A DNA stretch of 64,000 bases from Meandrina meandrites (taxonomy: Eukaryota > Cnidaria > Anthozoa > Scleractinia > Meandrinidae). Position 1 is the first letter of the stretch, and every line of letters begins with the position of its first letter. The stretch covers positions 24,822,614 through 24,886,613 of the forward strand of contig OY855913.1 in NCBI GenBank assembly GCA_963693305.1, written 5' to 3'. Below are positions 26,101-36,078 of this stretch, piece after piece. Both the position numbers and the translations under genes were made by a program. The notes beneath the pieces are model-generated. The model was not told the DNA's origin. It saw only the letters and a list, made by a program, of their open reading frames with translations, and searched no databases.

Positions 26101-29100
26101 AAGTAACTGGTAGCAGACTGGGCCCATGTGATCAAGCGCTTATAAAAGAAACGCGGCCCCGAGTAATTTGGGACCGGTCCCATTTGAATTACCATGGATG
26201 TGCTCTTTACTAGCGTTTTATTTTTTTAGTGGATGGTTCTAGATTACAAGCAGTTCACTCCTGGTGAGGCCATTATGCCAGGGACACTTTTGATACTTGA
26301 ACAGTTGCCCGGCATAATAGAAGTAGCGGACATGTCTGTTTTCCTGGAAGAGAACACTTACTGGCCAAGTTACAATATACCGTGAGTAAAAACTAAATTA
26401 GTTCAATAAGATGCCCCCCCCTCCCCCCCCCCCAACAATCGCCTCAATCATCGAAGAGGCCAACGATGCCAACATGATTGGTTTCCCACGTTCCCTTCCG
26501 AACGTTCCGAACGGAAAAAGAGGAGTACCCTTGGAGGAAGTCCACAATCTCCGAACGATTTTCTGGAAAATTTCCAGATTTTTTGGCTTAATGGTAAGCA
26601 CCCCCGGTCTGCTCGATCCTGTGGCCAGCGCGCTAGCGATCAAGCTACTACGACTTTCGCGGTTCGGCTACGTTCCCCCCTCCCCCCTCCTCCCCGGCCG
26701 CCCGCCACCCCCACCCATTGATAAAACAATGAAAGTGACCTTTAGTAATCGCACATTCTTTTCTCCAGGTTTTTTCCATACATTTTCAACATGAGCGGCG
26801 CCATGGCAAGCTACAAGAAATTTGGGTCGTGGTTCAGTTACGATGGTTCGCCTCGAGCACAGATTTTCAAACGAGACCATAACAAAGTCGTTGACATGGA
26901 CAGCATGATGAAACTTATGAGGTACGAGTCTGTTATTATCACAAATAATATCTGATTTTGTCATTTACCCTCTTTGAATTAGATACCTAGTTGCAGCCCG
27001 AGTCTTTCCGCGTTTATCTCCATTCCACCTCCGGAGACGCGTCTGAGATTGGACACGAAATTCCAAACTGATGGCATAACTCCTATTTTTTTTTTTTTTT
27101 TTTCACGCGAGATTAACAACGTAGAAGAAACAGATCTCTGTGGTAGTATGCCGGCAGTATGGAGTTTTAGTTTCCACTCGAATGTCGGCGTTGCTTATAT
27201 GAGGGATAGAAATGAGCAAACATTATAATTCGAGTGCGAATTGGAGGAGCATGCGCGGGGTTAGCTTGCAGAAGCACATTTTGTGAGAGAGCAGTTCCTT
27301 CCCCCAAAACCTAATTTTTGAGCAACCTTGATCACCTTTATTTAAAATAACTACATGTCCGGTAAAGAAAAGCTCACTGGGAAACATAAAAGAGGCGAAC
27401 GCGGGTCGGTGGAGGAAGAGCAACAAACCAACAAACGTGCAAACATGGCGGACGTCGAAGTTCAATCGAGTGGCAAGGAAAACGAAGCACTGCCCGGCGC
27501 CAGCAGCGAAGAGGCTCGGTCAGGAACAAGCCCCGAGGAAACTAGTCTTTTAGAACTGAAAGAAATGTTAGTTGATATTCAGATAACCGTGTCGGATATT
27601 CTTCGCGAAAACTCTAAACTTACAAACGAGATGGCTGAGGTACGAAATGCAATCCATCAGCAGAAGTCTGAACTCGCAGACGTCAAAACAGCACTTGCCA
27701 TTACGAAGAAACAACATGAGGAAATGGAAACCGAGCTGACCGCCGCGAGAAAAAAAATCAACAATCAAGAAGAAGAAATTGCTGAGCTTTATGATCTTCA
27801 AGACGAACTTGAGCAGTATACCAGAAAGAGCTCCTTAGAAATCCACGGGGTGTCCGAATCAGCCTACACGTCAACGGAGGAGGTGGTGCTAAAGCTTGCA
27901 GAAGCTTTAAATGTGGACGTTAAATCAGAGGATGTTGAAATTTCTCACAAACTTAACAGAAAAGGAGTAAAACCTATCATCGTTAAATTTCAAAGTCACA
28001 AAGTGAAATCAAGCTTGTACAAAGAGAGAGCAAAGCTGAAGCATGTCCGCGTGTCAGACCTTTTTCCGTATTCATCTGCAGCAACTCGGGTGGAATCAGA
28101 ACGTATCTATCTGAACGAAAATTTAACATCTTACAGACGTGGGATTTTGAAAGAAGCAAACCAAAAGCGTAAAGATGGCTTGGTACTAAGTGCGTGGTCG
28201 ATGGACGGGAAAATATTTGTGAAAACATCCCCTGATGGTCGACCGATTAGAATTTATGACAAATCTGACCTGGAAAATCTTTAAGGTAATCATTTACTAC
28301 GACAAACTTTTAATTTGTAGCTGGGGGTAGGAACTAGGTGTCTGAAACTAGAGGAAGGGAATCTCATAAATTAGTTGTTTGTTTGCTTGTTTGTTTGTTT
28401 TTGTGTGTGTGTGCTCGTTTTATTTAATTATTGAATATAACCTTGAGTTTTCTGCATGCCAAAAAAATCAACCTATGATGTAACATCGCTAAACGTAAGA
28501 GGAATTAGAGAACAGAGCAAACGGAGGAGCATTTTTTCGTATCTCAAAGACAAGAAATCCAAATTTTACTTCTTACAAGAAACGTACTCTGAACTGAATG
28601 ATGAAATTATTTGGAGAAATGAATGGGGAGGCGAAATATTTTTTTCACATGGTACTAAACACAGCAAAGGTGTTTGCATTCTAATTCATCTATCGGTGCA
28701 AGATAAGGTCGACTATTCTTTCAGTGACAAGTATGGAAGAATTGTGTTAATTACTATTGTTATCAATTCTATACATTTATCGCTCTGTAACATTTACGCC
28801 CCGAACAATCAAAATGAACAGCTGGAATTCTTGCAAGAACTGAATTATTGTCTTATAGACAAATCAGAACTGACAACATTGATCGTAGGCGGCGACTGGA
28901 ATTGCACTCTATCAAAGAACGATAAAATTGGCGGCAAACCATGGAAGCAACAAATTATAGAAACCTTCTTCTGACTACTATGAATATTCTTGATCTCGTG
29001 GACATTCAAAGGGTTAGACATCCAAAGCAGCGCAAGTACTCTTAGGCAGGAATCAAAGGCACTAAAAGTGAAATCAAGAATTGACTTTTTCTTGGTAGCC

Positions 29101-32100
29101 AAAAATTTGACACAATTTATAAAGAAAAGTGAAATTTATCCTTCTATAGCACCCGACCACAAAGCAATTTTCATCTCATTGTCTTGGCATAATTTGACAC
29201 CTAGAGGACCCGGACTCTGGAAGTTTAACAATTCTCTGTTAAACGATGAACACTACGTCAACAAAATACGTGAAACGTACGACCAAGCATGTCTCTATTA
29301 TTCTGATTTAGTGGACAAGCGGCTTTTTTGGGAGATGCTAAAAATGGAAATTAGAACAGCTACCATCTCTTTTGGCAGAAAACTCGCCAAGACGACAAAT
29401 AGTCGGGCGATGGAAATACAACGCCAAATTGACGTGTTAGATGATGTAATCTGCAACAACTTTCATTCCCCTGATATTGATCAGGTGTTAAAAGAATTTG
29501 ATGATCTCAAAACAGAACTTCAAACAATATATTCCAAGAAGGGAGAAGCAGCAATGTTTAGGTCAAAATGTAGATGGGTAGAAAAAGGCGAGCGTCCAAC
29601 AAAATATTTCTTCAACCTAGAGAAAAGGAATTACAATAAAAAGACTATATCTGAACTCCGAGGGGAGGACGAAACAATCATTAAAAATGAGAGCCAGATC
29701 TTAGACGCTATCGGAAATTATTATAACAACTTATACACATCAGCCGGTAGCGCAACACAAGATGAATTTGAGGAATATATTCAGGAATTACACCTTCCTA
29801 AGCTTTCTGACGAAGAGCGAGATAAAATCGAAGGTCTCCTTACGCTCGAAGAATGCCAAAAGGTTTTAGAAACTTTTCAGAACGATAAGTCCCCGGGCGA
29901 GGACGGCTTTACAGTGGAATTCTATAAATTTTTTTTTCGAACTGCTAGGACACAACCTTGTCGAAAGCTATAATGAGGCCTATGTAAAAAATGAGCTTTC
30001 CATATCTCAAAGACGAGATATCATTACTCTAATACCAAAGGAGGATGGCTCCTTGTTGGATTTATCGAATTGGCGACCAATAACCTTGCTCAATGTTGAC
30101 AGCAAGATAGCAACTAAAGCCATAGCAAAACGACTAGAGGCATCGCTACCAAAGTTAGTCAACCCTGACCAAACGGGTTTTATAAAAGGGAGATATATTG
30201 GTGAAAATATCCGACTTATAATTGACACTATGGAATTTACTAAGACGCACAACATCCCAGGTATCCTGGTATCCCTTGACTTTAGGAAAGCTTTCGACTC
30301 CCTGGAATGGCCTTTTATAATGAGAACACTGGACGCCTTCAATTTCGGAACGAGCATTAAAAAATGGGTTTCTACCTTTTACACGAATGTCGAGAGCGCT
30401 GTACTAAACAATGGTTTCTTGACAAACTGGTTTAGACCGTCTAGAGGAGTGCGTCAGGGATGTCCTCTGTCGCCGTACCTTTTCATTCTTTCAGCAGAGA
30501 TAATGTCAAACAAAATCCAACATGACCCAAATATTAAAGGCATTAAAATATTAGGAAACGAACTGAAATTTAGCCAATACGCAGATGACACGAACCTGTT
30601 TTGCTCTGACTTGGCTTCTGTCGAAACTGCCTTAGAAACAGTGGACAATTTCGGCATGCTAGCTGGCTTAAGACTGAACCGGAAGAAAACAAAAGCGATC
30701 TGGTTGGGTAAGTGGGAAAAAAATAAAAGCAATCCTTTACATCTGAAATGGTTACATAGCCCAGTAAAAATCTTAGGAATCCATGTCTCATACGACGAAA
30801 AGGGAAATAACCAAATGAATTTCAACCACAAACTCCAAAAATTACAAACCAATCTAGACATGTGGAGGGCTCGGGACCTTACACTATTTGGGAGAGTCCT
30901 AATAATAAAATCTCTAGGCCTGCCACAACTCATCTATTCTGTCTCAAATCTCGATGTTCCTCGAGAAATAATATCGACAATTAAGACAAAGCTGTTTAAC
31001 TTTCTATGGAAAAATAAAAGAGACAAAATCAAAAGAACCGGACTTTATCAAGACCGAGACAAAGGGGGTATACGTATGACAGACATTGAAACTATGACTA
31101 AAGCGCTGCGGTTAGCTTGGATTCCACGACTTTTGACTCCGGGAAGGAAAAACTGGAAAACGGTTCCAGACTATTACCTAGGAAAATATGGCGGTTTGAG
31201 ATTTCTCCTAAGGTGTAACTATGACATAAAATATATAGAAGGTTTGCCAATGTTTTACAAGGACATTCTGAAATACTTTAACGATCTGAAAACTCTCTAT
31301 TGCTATGAAAAGGGACAGGATATGGTAATATTCAATAACAAAGAGATTCTTGTTGGAGGAAAACCCGTTTTCATCAGTGAATGGTTTAACAGTAATATTT
31401 TGTTAATCCAGGATTTACTGAACAACAACGGTCAGTTTCTGACTTACCAAGAATTTAGAAGTAAATATCCCTGCAAAACGAACTTTCTACAATTTTATCA
31501 GGTTATCACTGCAATACCGAAGCATCTAGTAACAAAAGCGAAAAACACAGAGACACCGGAAGGCGAACTATACACTGGAGATAACCTCCTTTTCGAACTA
31601 GACGACTCGACACAAATACATCTAGAAAAGACCAAAACCAGTGACTTCTATCGTCTATTTAACAATAAAATTCACACGGAGAACCAAACTGGCCCAACGA
31701 GATGGAACAACACAATGAAGCTGGATGGGGACGCTTGGAAAAAATATTTGCCTCTTTGAAAAACATCTGCAAGGAAACAAAATTGAAGGAATTCCAGTTT
31801 AAATTTATCCACAGAATTATAGTTACCAAAAAGGAGCTTTGTAAATATGGTATTAAAACGGATGACGAATGTCTTTATTGCGGTGAGCACGATTCGATTG
31901 ATCATACATTTTATGAATGCCAATTTGTAAGGACGTTTGTAAAAAACGTCATCCACTGGTTCAATGTTACTAATAATTCGCAATTTAGTCCAACAATTGA
32001 AGAAAAACTATTTGGTATCTTATCTGGCCCATATGAAAAAGAAACATTAAGAAAATTTAACTATACCACCCTTTTTATGAGATATTACATCTACACTAGC

Positions 32101-34311
32101 AAAATGCATAATAAAGCTATTCGCCTTTCTAATTTCGTTGATAAAGCACTATTTAAATACAGAATAGAAAGTTTTTGTCATTAATTAGTGCAAAAAATGC
32201 TCTTCCTAAAAGCATTATAAGAGATAGACAATATACAAGTAAGTGAAATGTTAAATGGAACAAATGTAAATAGATTTATTATAAGAGACAATTTTCAAGT
32301 AAGTGAAATGTAAATGTGCCAAGCTAGATAGTTGCAATACAAAGGAACAAATGTAAATAGATTTATGTAATGTATAATGTAATGTTCATTTGAAAAGAGT
32401 ATTGCAATTTGTTAACGACATGCAGGAAACAAATAAAGATATTATGAAAAAAAAAATCTTGGTCGCATATTTTTAGGCCGTCAAGTAGTATCAGTTGGTG
32501 TTTAAACCTCTCTACGCTTATCAGTTGAGTGGGAGTTTCATGCCCAAGTTTTACCGTTAAAACTCTGCTGTTGTCCGGGGTGACACTTAGTTTCCTTTAG
32601 AAACATCTCGTGTAGCCTGCGTGCAGACAAACTGATTCAGATAATACAATTGTTAAAGCCTGGCAAAACGAGGAAACATGTTTCCAGAAACACCCATAGC
32701 GCGCGCATGTTTCCCAAATGTTTCCCAGTTTTGCCACACGGGAAACATTGTTTCCAGCGTCAATTTTGTTTCCAAGAAGCAAAATTTGCTTCTGCTTCAT
32801 GGCAGAAACATTTCGTGTTTCCGCGCGGCATGGAAACGTGGCAAAACGAGGAAACAATCACGGAAACATGTTTCCTCGTTTTGCCAGGCCTTTAATTGTA
32901 GCCAAACCAAACCACTATGTATCTTAAGTAAACTTCACGTGGCATAAGTTGCAGGATGAAAACATATATGGGTTAGCCGTTAAACTGGTTAAAAAGAGCT
33001 CTAAAGTTTTGCTCTATAGGTCTTGTACTAGTTCCACCGTCTAGTAGAATATATTGGTCATTAGGAAATGGAGACGTCTGCACGCAGGCTACATCTCGTG
33101 CTATTGACGTCATCAGTCCCGTGCGCGCAAAAGGAGAATCAGAAGTACGGAGATTTCGCGCGCACAACAGACTGATGGCGTCAATAGCACGAGATGTTTC
33201 CAATGGAAACTAGCTCTGTCGCCCCTGCCAACAGCAGAGTTTTAACAGTAAAACTTGGGCGCAAAACTTCCCTCGTTGCCGTACTCACCTGATAAGCGTA
33301 ATTACAGTCTCCTTCCAAAAATCTGCAACGTTGTTACCAGAAACAAGTTTATGCCAAGAAACATTGGGCGTGGAAGAAAGGTTCTAAGTGCGATATAGTG
33401 CTTAAAGTCCTTCCATGGAATTTAGCTTTGGCTATAGCAATACCTTGTCTAGTAACATTTTAGTCTTAAAAACGTTACATATAACGTCGTTGCATGCCTT
33501 TAGTTCTTCCAGGCTGTGTTAACGCTGAAAGTTTTAATTTTTTTAGATACAATGACTTTCAACATGACCCGCTGTCGCGCTGCAACTGCACCCCTCCCTA
33601 CAGTGCAGAAAATGCTATATCCGCTCGGTCGGACTTGAACCCAGCCGATGGAAAATATCCGTTTGGAGCCCTGGGACACAGACAACACGGAGGGATCGAC
33701 GCGAAGGTGAGGCCAGAATAGTGACGTCACAAGTTTGTGCCAAAGCAACAAAATGGTGTAAGACTGGAGAAAGTGGGTCGGTCGGTTGGTTGAAAAATAA
33801 AATCCAAGAAAGAGAAATATTGACAAATTAATAAAGAAATGATTGCGAGCGTTCTTGATTATACCTTCCACGTGACTGCCGTTTTGCCACTAGCTTATTA
33901 AGGTGTTCTAGTCGTTATCAGGGCTGATTTAGATGCCTGAGTTACTATATACAAAGTACATTAAACTTAAAAAAAAAAAAACAGAGTAGAGAGCGGGAAA
34001 TGAAACACGGACTGCATTTTTTTTTTCTTATAGGGGGGTCGATAACACTAAATGTCTGTTATTTTGCCTTCTTCGAGGGGATTTTCATTGCCAAGTTAGC
34101 TGTAAACGGGTGTCGGTCTTTACCTTTTTTCGTTTTTCTTTGCTTATAGGTAACAAATTCAGAGTTGGTCAAGACATTACAGTGTATTGCGGTCAGCGGT
34201 CCAACGCATGACCAGCAGCCGGTGTTCAAATGGAGCACGTCAGGTTGGAAAAAGCCCATGGGACATCCTGACGCCTGGGACTTTGAACCAGTCACAGTCA
34301 CGTGGGAGTGA
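14149..34311 (+). CDS. PLBD2: Phospholipase B-like 2 (PLBD2 type), copy A, complete, 11 exons
   Basis: Lysosomal N-terminal-nucleophile hydrolase family. Exons: 14149-14354, 16328-16571, 18695-18783, 20603-20820, 21128-21219, 24720-24880, 25625-25637 (13-nt microexon), 26230-26381, 26769-26921, 33547-33706 and 34150-34311 (stop TGA). All phases agree; 1650 nt, 549 residues, close to the family norm of 550-590. The start at 14149 is chosen because MSAAAMKFIRLLLLL is the part shared with copy B; a signal peptide MKFIRLLLLLVPVCACIIEA follows. The nucleophile motif GSGSCSALIK puts the catalytic Cys at about 209 after the Ser-Cys autocleavage bond. Other PLBD2 marks are FSSYPG, DDFYILSSGM, NIVANRLA-like, SYDGSPRAQIF, ENAISARSDLNP and HGGIDAKV. 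N-glycosylation sites include NAS, NKT and NMS. The introns hold eight private insertions, including a 5.2 kb LINE. Confidence 0.93.
14718..16101. mobile_element. 1.4 kb foldback element made of iterated short motifs, PLBD2-A intron 1
   Basis: The termini are TACGGTGGCCCACAAGTGCA on the left and its inverse on the right, with TSD AGATTG at 14712-14717 and 16102-16107. Copy B has the unoccupied site (GTAGATTGAATATAC near 48501). Each arm is an array of variants of CACACCGAATTCAAATC. The centre (about 15180-15690) is two opposed arrays of a TTTGCTTACTTCAGTTAC-type minisatellite. Open frames inside are translations of the repeats, not genes. Confidence 0.9.
16961..18261 (+). mobile_element. Helentron-like non-autonomous element, PLBD2-A intron 2
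   Basis: The 5' end is ACGACTGTTTTTGCG. The complementary AAAAACAGTCGT lies not at the 3' end but 20 bp inside it (18230-18241). After it come a GGCCC-AATA-GGGCC hairpin (18242-18255) and TTTTGA. Flanks are T on both sides, and copy B has the empty site in a T-rich tract (near 49351). Offset inverted repeats, a 3' hairpin, T^T insertion and no TSD are the Helentron/Helitron2 pattern. A longer relative is at 38088-42021. No Rep/helicase gene is present. Classification is inference from structure. Confidence 0.65.
18819..19707. mobile_element. Unclassified insertion with about 225-bp tandem duplication, PLBD2-A intron 3
   Basis: It is absent from copy B, where GTAATTGTAAAAAAGACATG continues directly (near 49879). 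It contains two diverged tandem copies beginning ACAACTTCTGTGTTGAATGA (18928 and 19157), and a palindrome around GATGACGTCAT (19674-19700). Its right end (GACGTCATCGCTTAAAAA) resembles sequence just inside the 3' end of the Helentron-like elements, so it may be a relative or a deletion derivative. Confidence 0.6.
21473..23533. mobile_element. 454-bp-family TIR element in PLBD2-A intron 5, split by a nested palindrome
   Basis: TSD ACACATAGC/ACACATAAC lies at 21464-21472 and 23534-23542. Its left arm has GTACTCGAGATTCCAAGTGA and its right arm the inverse. The orthologous intron of copy B has the same element at 54807-55260 with TSD ACACATAAC, so it was there before the duplication. In copy A it was later split by 21628-23231. 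Confidence 0.85.
21628..23231. mobile_element. 1.6 kb near-perfect palindrome (TTAA-flanked foldback), PLBD2-A intron 5
   Basis: It is flanked by TTAA at 21624-21627 and 23232-23235. Both ends read inward GGTGTCTCTCTACAG. Arms of about 800 bp are nearly perfect inverted copies; for example CGAGAATTGGATTTTTTCAT at about 22101 recurs inverted at about 22740. The centre is near 22430. Copy B has the empty TTAA. No coding capacity is seen. Transcribed with the intron it would fold into a long hairpin. Confidence 0.9.
23552..24201. mobile_element. 650-bp TTAA-flanked element, PLBD2-A intron 5
   Basis: It has TTAA at 23548-23551 and 24202-24205, with termini GGGGGGTCCTTCTTAACTAC and the inverse. 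Copy B reads straight through (GGTTTAAATCTGG near 55271). Purine-purine ends suggest a Kolobok-like family. No coding region is recognised. Confidence 0.85.
24304..24523. mobile_element. SINE-like retroposed repeat, PLBD2-A intron 5
   Basis: It has a 9-bp TSD TATACAGTG at 24295-24303 and 24524-24532 and is absent from copy B. It contains the phrase CTCTCTCCACCCAGG followed by TGTATAAATGGGTACC. I recall this phrase from short interspersed repeats of several marine animals, without a database check. It has no clear tRNA-type head. Confidence 0.65.
27355..28284 (+). CDS. LINE ORF1 protein (coiled coil plus RNA-binding fold)
   Basis: 309 residues, intact. The N-terminus is basic and low-complexity. 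A long coiled coil spans about 60-160 (ELKEMLVDIQ; ITKKQHEEMETELTAARKKI). LEQYTRKSSLEIHGV follows, which opens the RRM-like segment of L1/Tx1-type ORF1 proteins, and a basic C-terminal domain (about 215-309) ends it. The family binds element RNA as a chaperone. It ends 172 bp before ORF2. Its intact frame contrasts with the broken ORF2. Confidence 0.85.
   Translation: MSGKEKLTGKHKRGERGSVEEEQQTNKRANMADVEVQSSGKENEALPGASSEEARSGTSPEETSLLELKEMLVDIQITVSDILRENSKLTNEMAEVRNAIHQQKSELADVKTALAITKKQHEEMETELTAARKKINNQEEEIAELYDLQDELEQYTRKSSLEIHGVSESAYTSTEEVVLKLAEALNVDVKSEDVEISHKLNRKGVKPIIVKFQSHKVKSSLYKERAKLKHVRVSDLFPYSSAATRVESERIYLNENLTSYRRGILKEANQKRKDGLVLSAWSMDGKIFVKTSPDGRPIRIYDKSDLENL
28456..32184 (+). 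pseudogene. LINE ORF2: endonuclease, reverse transcriptase and zinc knuckle, with four apparent frameshifts
   Basis: An APE-type endonuclease opens it (TSLNVRGI, LQETYS, NIYAPNN, GGDWNCTL, then SRIDFFL and APDHKAI). Reverse transcriptase motifs follow: LSNWRPITLLN, SLDFRKAFDSLEW, GVRQGCPLSPYLF and QYADDTNLF. The C-terminal knuckle is CX2CX7HX4C, CLYCGEHDSIDHTFYEC. The reading frame changes near 28950, again near 29045, near 29930 (in a T9 run) and near 31715-31740. All catalytic blocks look unmutated. The shifts may be real decay or homopolymer errors in the assembly. Confidence 0.85.
32613..33091. mobile_element. TIR element with 9-bp TSD, nested in 32513-33300
   Basis: TSD CATCTCGTG lies at 32604-32612 and 33092-33100; the single unoccupied copy is in copy B near 60352. 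The termini are TAGCCTGCGTGCAGAC and the inverse. It is 479 bp and Mutator-like by TSD length. It hosts a further TTAA element. Confidence 0.9.
32657..32891. mobile_element. TTAA-flanked MITE rich in GGAAACATG motifs, nested third level
   Basis: It has TTAA at 32653-32656 and 32892-32895, with ends AGCCTGGCAAAACGAGGAAA and AGGCCTGGCAAAACGAGGAA. The 235 bp are largely made of GGAAACATG and CATGTTTCC in alternating orientation, which produced several overlapping spurious frames. Confidence 0.85.
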
Positions 34312-35038
34312 GGCCACGTCACTCGTTCTTTAAAAGGAAACTATATCGTTTTTTGTGTTGTTGTTTTTTTAATTTGTAGTACATTATAATATATCGATAC
34401 GAAACGTGAGAAAGAAACATTGAAATGGTTTTTAAGAACGTTTTGCCAAACAATTTTTGTAGTTAAGAAAAAAAAAAGAGAATTAAAAATAAAATACTTT
34501 TTTGCACTTACTCTGAGAATCTGTCTTTATAAAACATATTATTACAGGGAAAAATTCTAGCAACGCCCCAAAGGTGAGCCTGCTCCCGTCCAAATATTGT
34601 CAGAGATGCTCCGTGTAACGTCTTCACAATTGACGTTTAGCACAACATTGTTCCAAGCCCTCAGAATGTAATTTAGTATTTTAATTGAAAAGACTTCTAT
34701 AATCATTTTCTTCTAATTATACCGTGTGCCTTCCATTACAAATATTTTTTTTTTTGGCATCTAACATCGCTGCAGGGTTCACTGTGGGAAACAACCTCAA
34801 TCCGAGTCTCTCTTTGACAAGGTAGAAAGGGAGAGAGTCTGGGATCGATGTTGTGAAAGTTCGACCTTTTTTACCAACATTCGGTCCCGCTGACCTAATC
34901 CTACAGAAAACGGCGGTGGGGTCGAATGGGTTGACGTATAAGCTGGCCCGGGAAAGCCGTCCGATTCCAGGACAACGAGCAGCCCTTATTTTTTCGCAGT
35001 TCGTCGAGCGTGAGGAGCTTCACGCTCGACGGATGGCG
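34312..35038. other. 3' flank of PLBD2-A up to the duplication junction
   Basis: No gene is seen. It holds the likely 3' UTR of PLBD2-A. At 34999-35033, next to the junction with unit B at 35039, there is a strong hairpin: CGTCGAGCGTGA and its complement around a short loop. The ORF over 34853-35059 runs across the junction and is not supported. Confidence 0.6.
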
Positions 35039-35286
35039 AAAGTGATTTGGAAGGCATAAGGTTCCCCACTTTCCGCCAACTCAGCACATGGCATTGTCCA
35101 ATACAACCACTCCGATGGGTTCCTTGTCAGATCGTTTCTCGAAGTAAAACAAAAGATTATCCTTCAAAATAAACCAACGCCGCTGATAGCCTCTGTTCAG
35201 CTCACCCTTCTTATTCAAGAAGCCAATATGTCGGTCGGGGCGGAGGAAGTAGAAAATTCAGCTACACATCGTTCGTTCAATCTCAT
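35039..35286 (-). pseudogene. PHETA 5' fragment, truncated and frameshifted
   Basis: It matches the first about 82 codons of the gene at 12712-13896, including its ATG (35284-35286) and the start of the PH domain. Small length changes (near 35085 and 35225) break the frame, and the rest of the gene is missing at the duplication edge. The promoter beside it is retained. Confidence 0.9.
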
Positions 35287-36078
35287 TGTTATGCACTTAA
35301 GTTTAACTCAGTTTGCAAGAATATCATATAATAAACGTTATTGTCAAATAAGAACAAGGCCAGTTTACGATATGCAAATAAAACTCCTCCAAAGTTGATA
35401 TTCGTTTCTGGAAATCAATCAAGTCCAGTCGCCATCTTGTTTTTGCTGTCGGTCACGTGATCTGACAAAACGGAAGCCGGTCGTTTCGCCTACAGGATGA
35501 TTCGCCTACAAGTCGATTCGCCTGCACTTGAGTCGATTCGCCTACACGATCTGAGACGTTTCAAAATGTTTTTAAAATAGAACAGAGGAATAAAGTTTAC
35601 TTTAACTCAATGGTATGTGTGTGTTATCGGATTAATTTTCTCCGAAGCGGACAAGAAAACAGCGCGCAGACTAAGTTCTAGTTCTAGTGCGCTTAGTTAA
35701 AATAGTTTCATTTTCTCAACAATACCACTTTAACAGTGACCCGCGTATTAAAGGTACGCGTAATTTTTTTTTGCTTTGTTACTAGCTTTTGTATTGTTTA
35801 TACTTCTAACCTTCTTGTCAAGTGCCTCTCGACGACTGTCACACGTTCGCGGCAAGCCGATTTTCTTAACAATAAGTGTAATTTTTTCTGACGCGCTCGT
35901 GATTAGGACAAGCCGATCGATCTACAAATTGTAAAAGACGGTTTATAATTTAGATAGTTTGTTAGCGGCTCGGGTAAGGTATTAAAGTGTGACTTTTTTC
36001 CGTATTGTTATTAATGAGAGCTAATTAGTGCTCTGCGCAAGGTAGGTGTGATTTTTTTCTCTTTGTTTTTTTTAACAG

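Larger units (their letters stand above)
27225..32455 (+). mobile_element. L1/Tx1-like LINE, nearly full length, PLBD2-A intron 9
   Basis: It carries ORF1 (27355-28284), ORF2 (28456-32184, frameshifted) and a short A-rich tail after AATAAAGATATTATG. The orthologous site in copy B (GAGCAAACATTTTAAAACC near 60171) is empty, so this insertion followed the duplication. A long TSD is not evident. About 130 bp of 5' UTR precede ORF1, so the 5' end may be close to complete. It sits in the same orientation as the host gene. Confidence 0.88.
32513..33300. mobile_element. Palindromic TIR element, PLBD2-A intron 9, carrying two nested insertions
   Basis: The ends read inward TACGCTTATCAGTTGAGT and TACGCTTATCAGGTGAGT, with arms of about 130 bp. 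The same element at 60249-60530 in copy B is uninterrupted (282 bp), so it predates the duplication. Copy A's copy was later invaded by 32613-33091. No confident TSD was found. Confidence 0.85.
13649..33405 (+). repeat. Segmental duplication, unit A (PHETA 5' part to PLBD2 intron 9)
   Basis: This block recurs, same orientation, at 35039-60635. Homology starts in the PHETA coding region at AGTGATTTGGAAGGCATAAG (13651 and 35041) and stops at GTGCTTAA (33398-33405 and 60628-60635). Intron sequence is alignable by eye along the whole length, broken only by insertions private to one copy. Exons 10 and 11 of PLBD2 (33547-34311) lie beyond the right breakpoint and are single copy in this window. Confidence 0.92.

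Noticed and set aside
26398..26794. Proline-rich frame in PLBD2-A intron 8
   Set aside because: It is produced by C-tracts, is interrupted in copy B, and lies between two well-defined exons.
30454..30933. Minus-strand 159-codon frame
   Set aside because: It is a shadow of the LINE reverse transcriptase frame.
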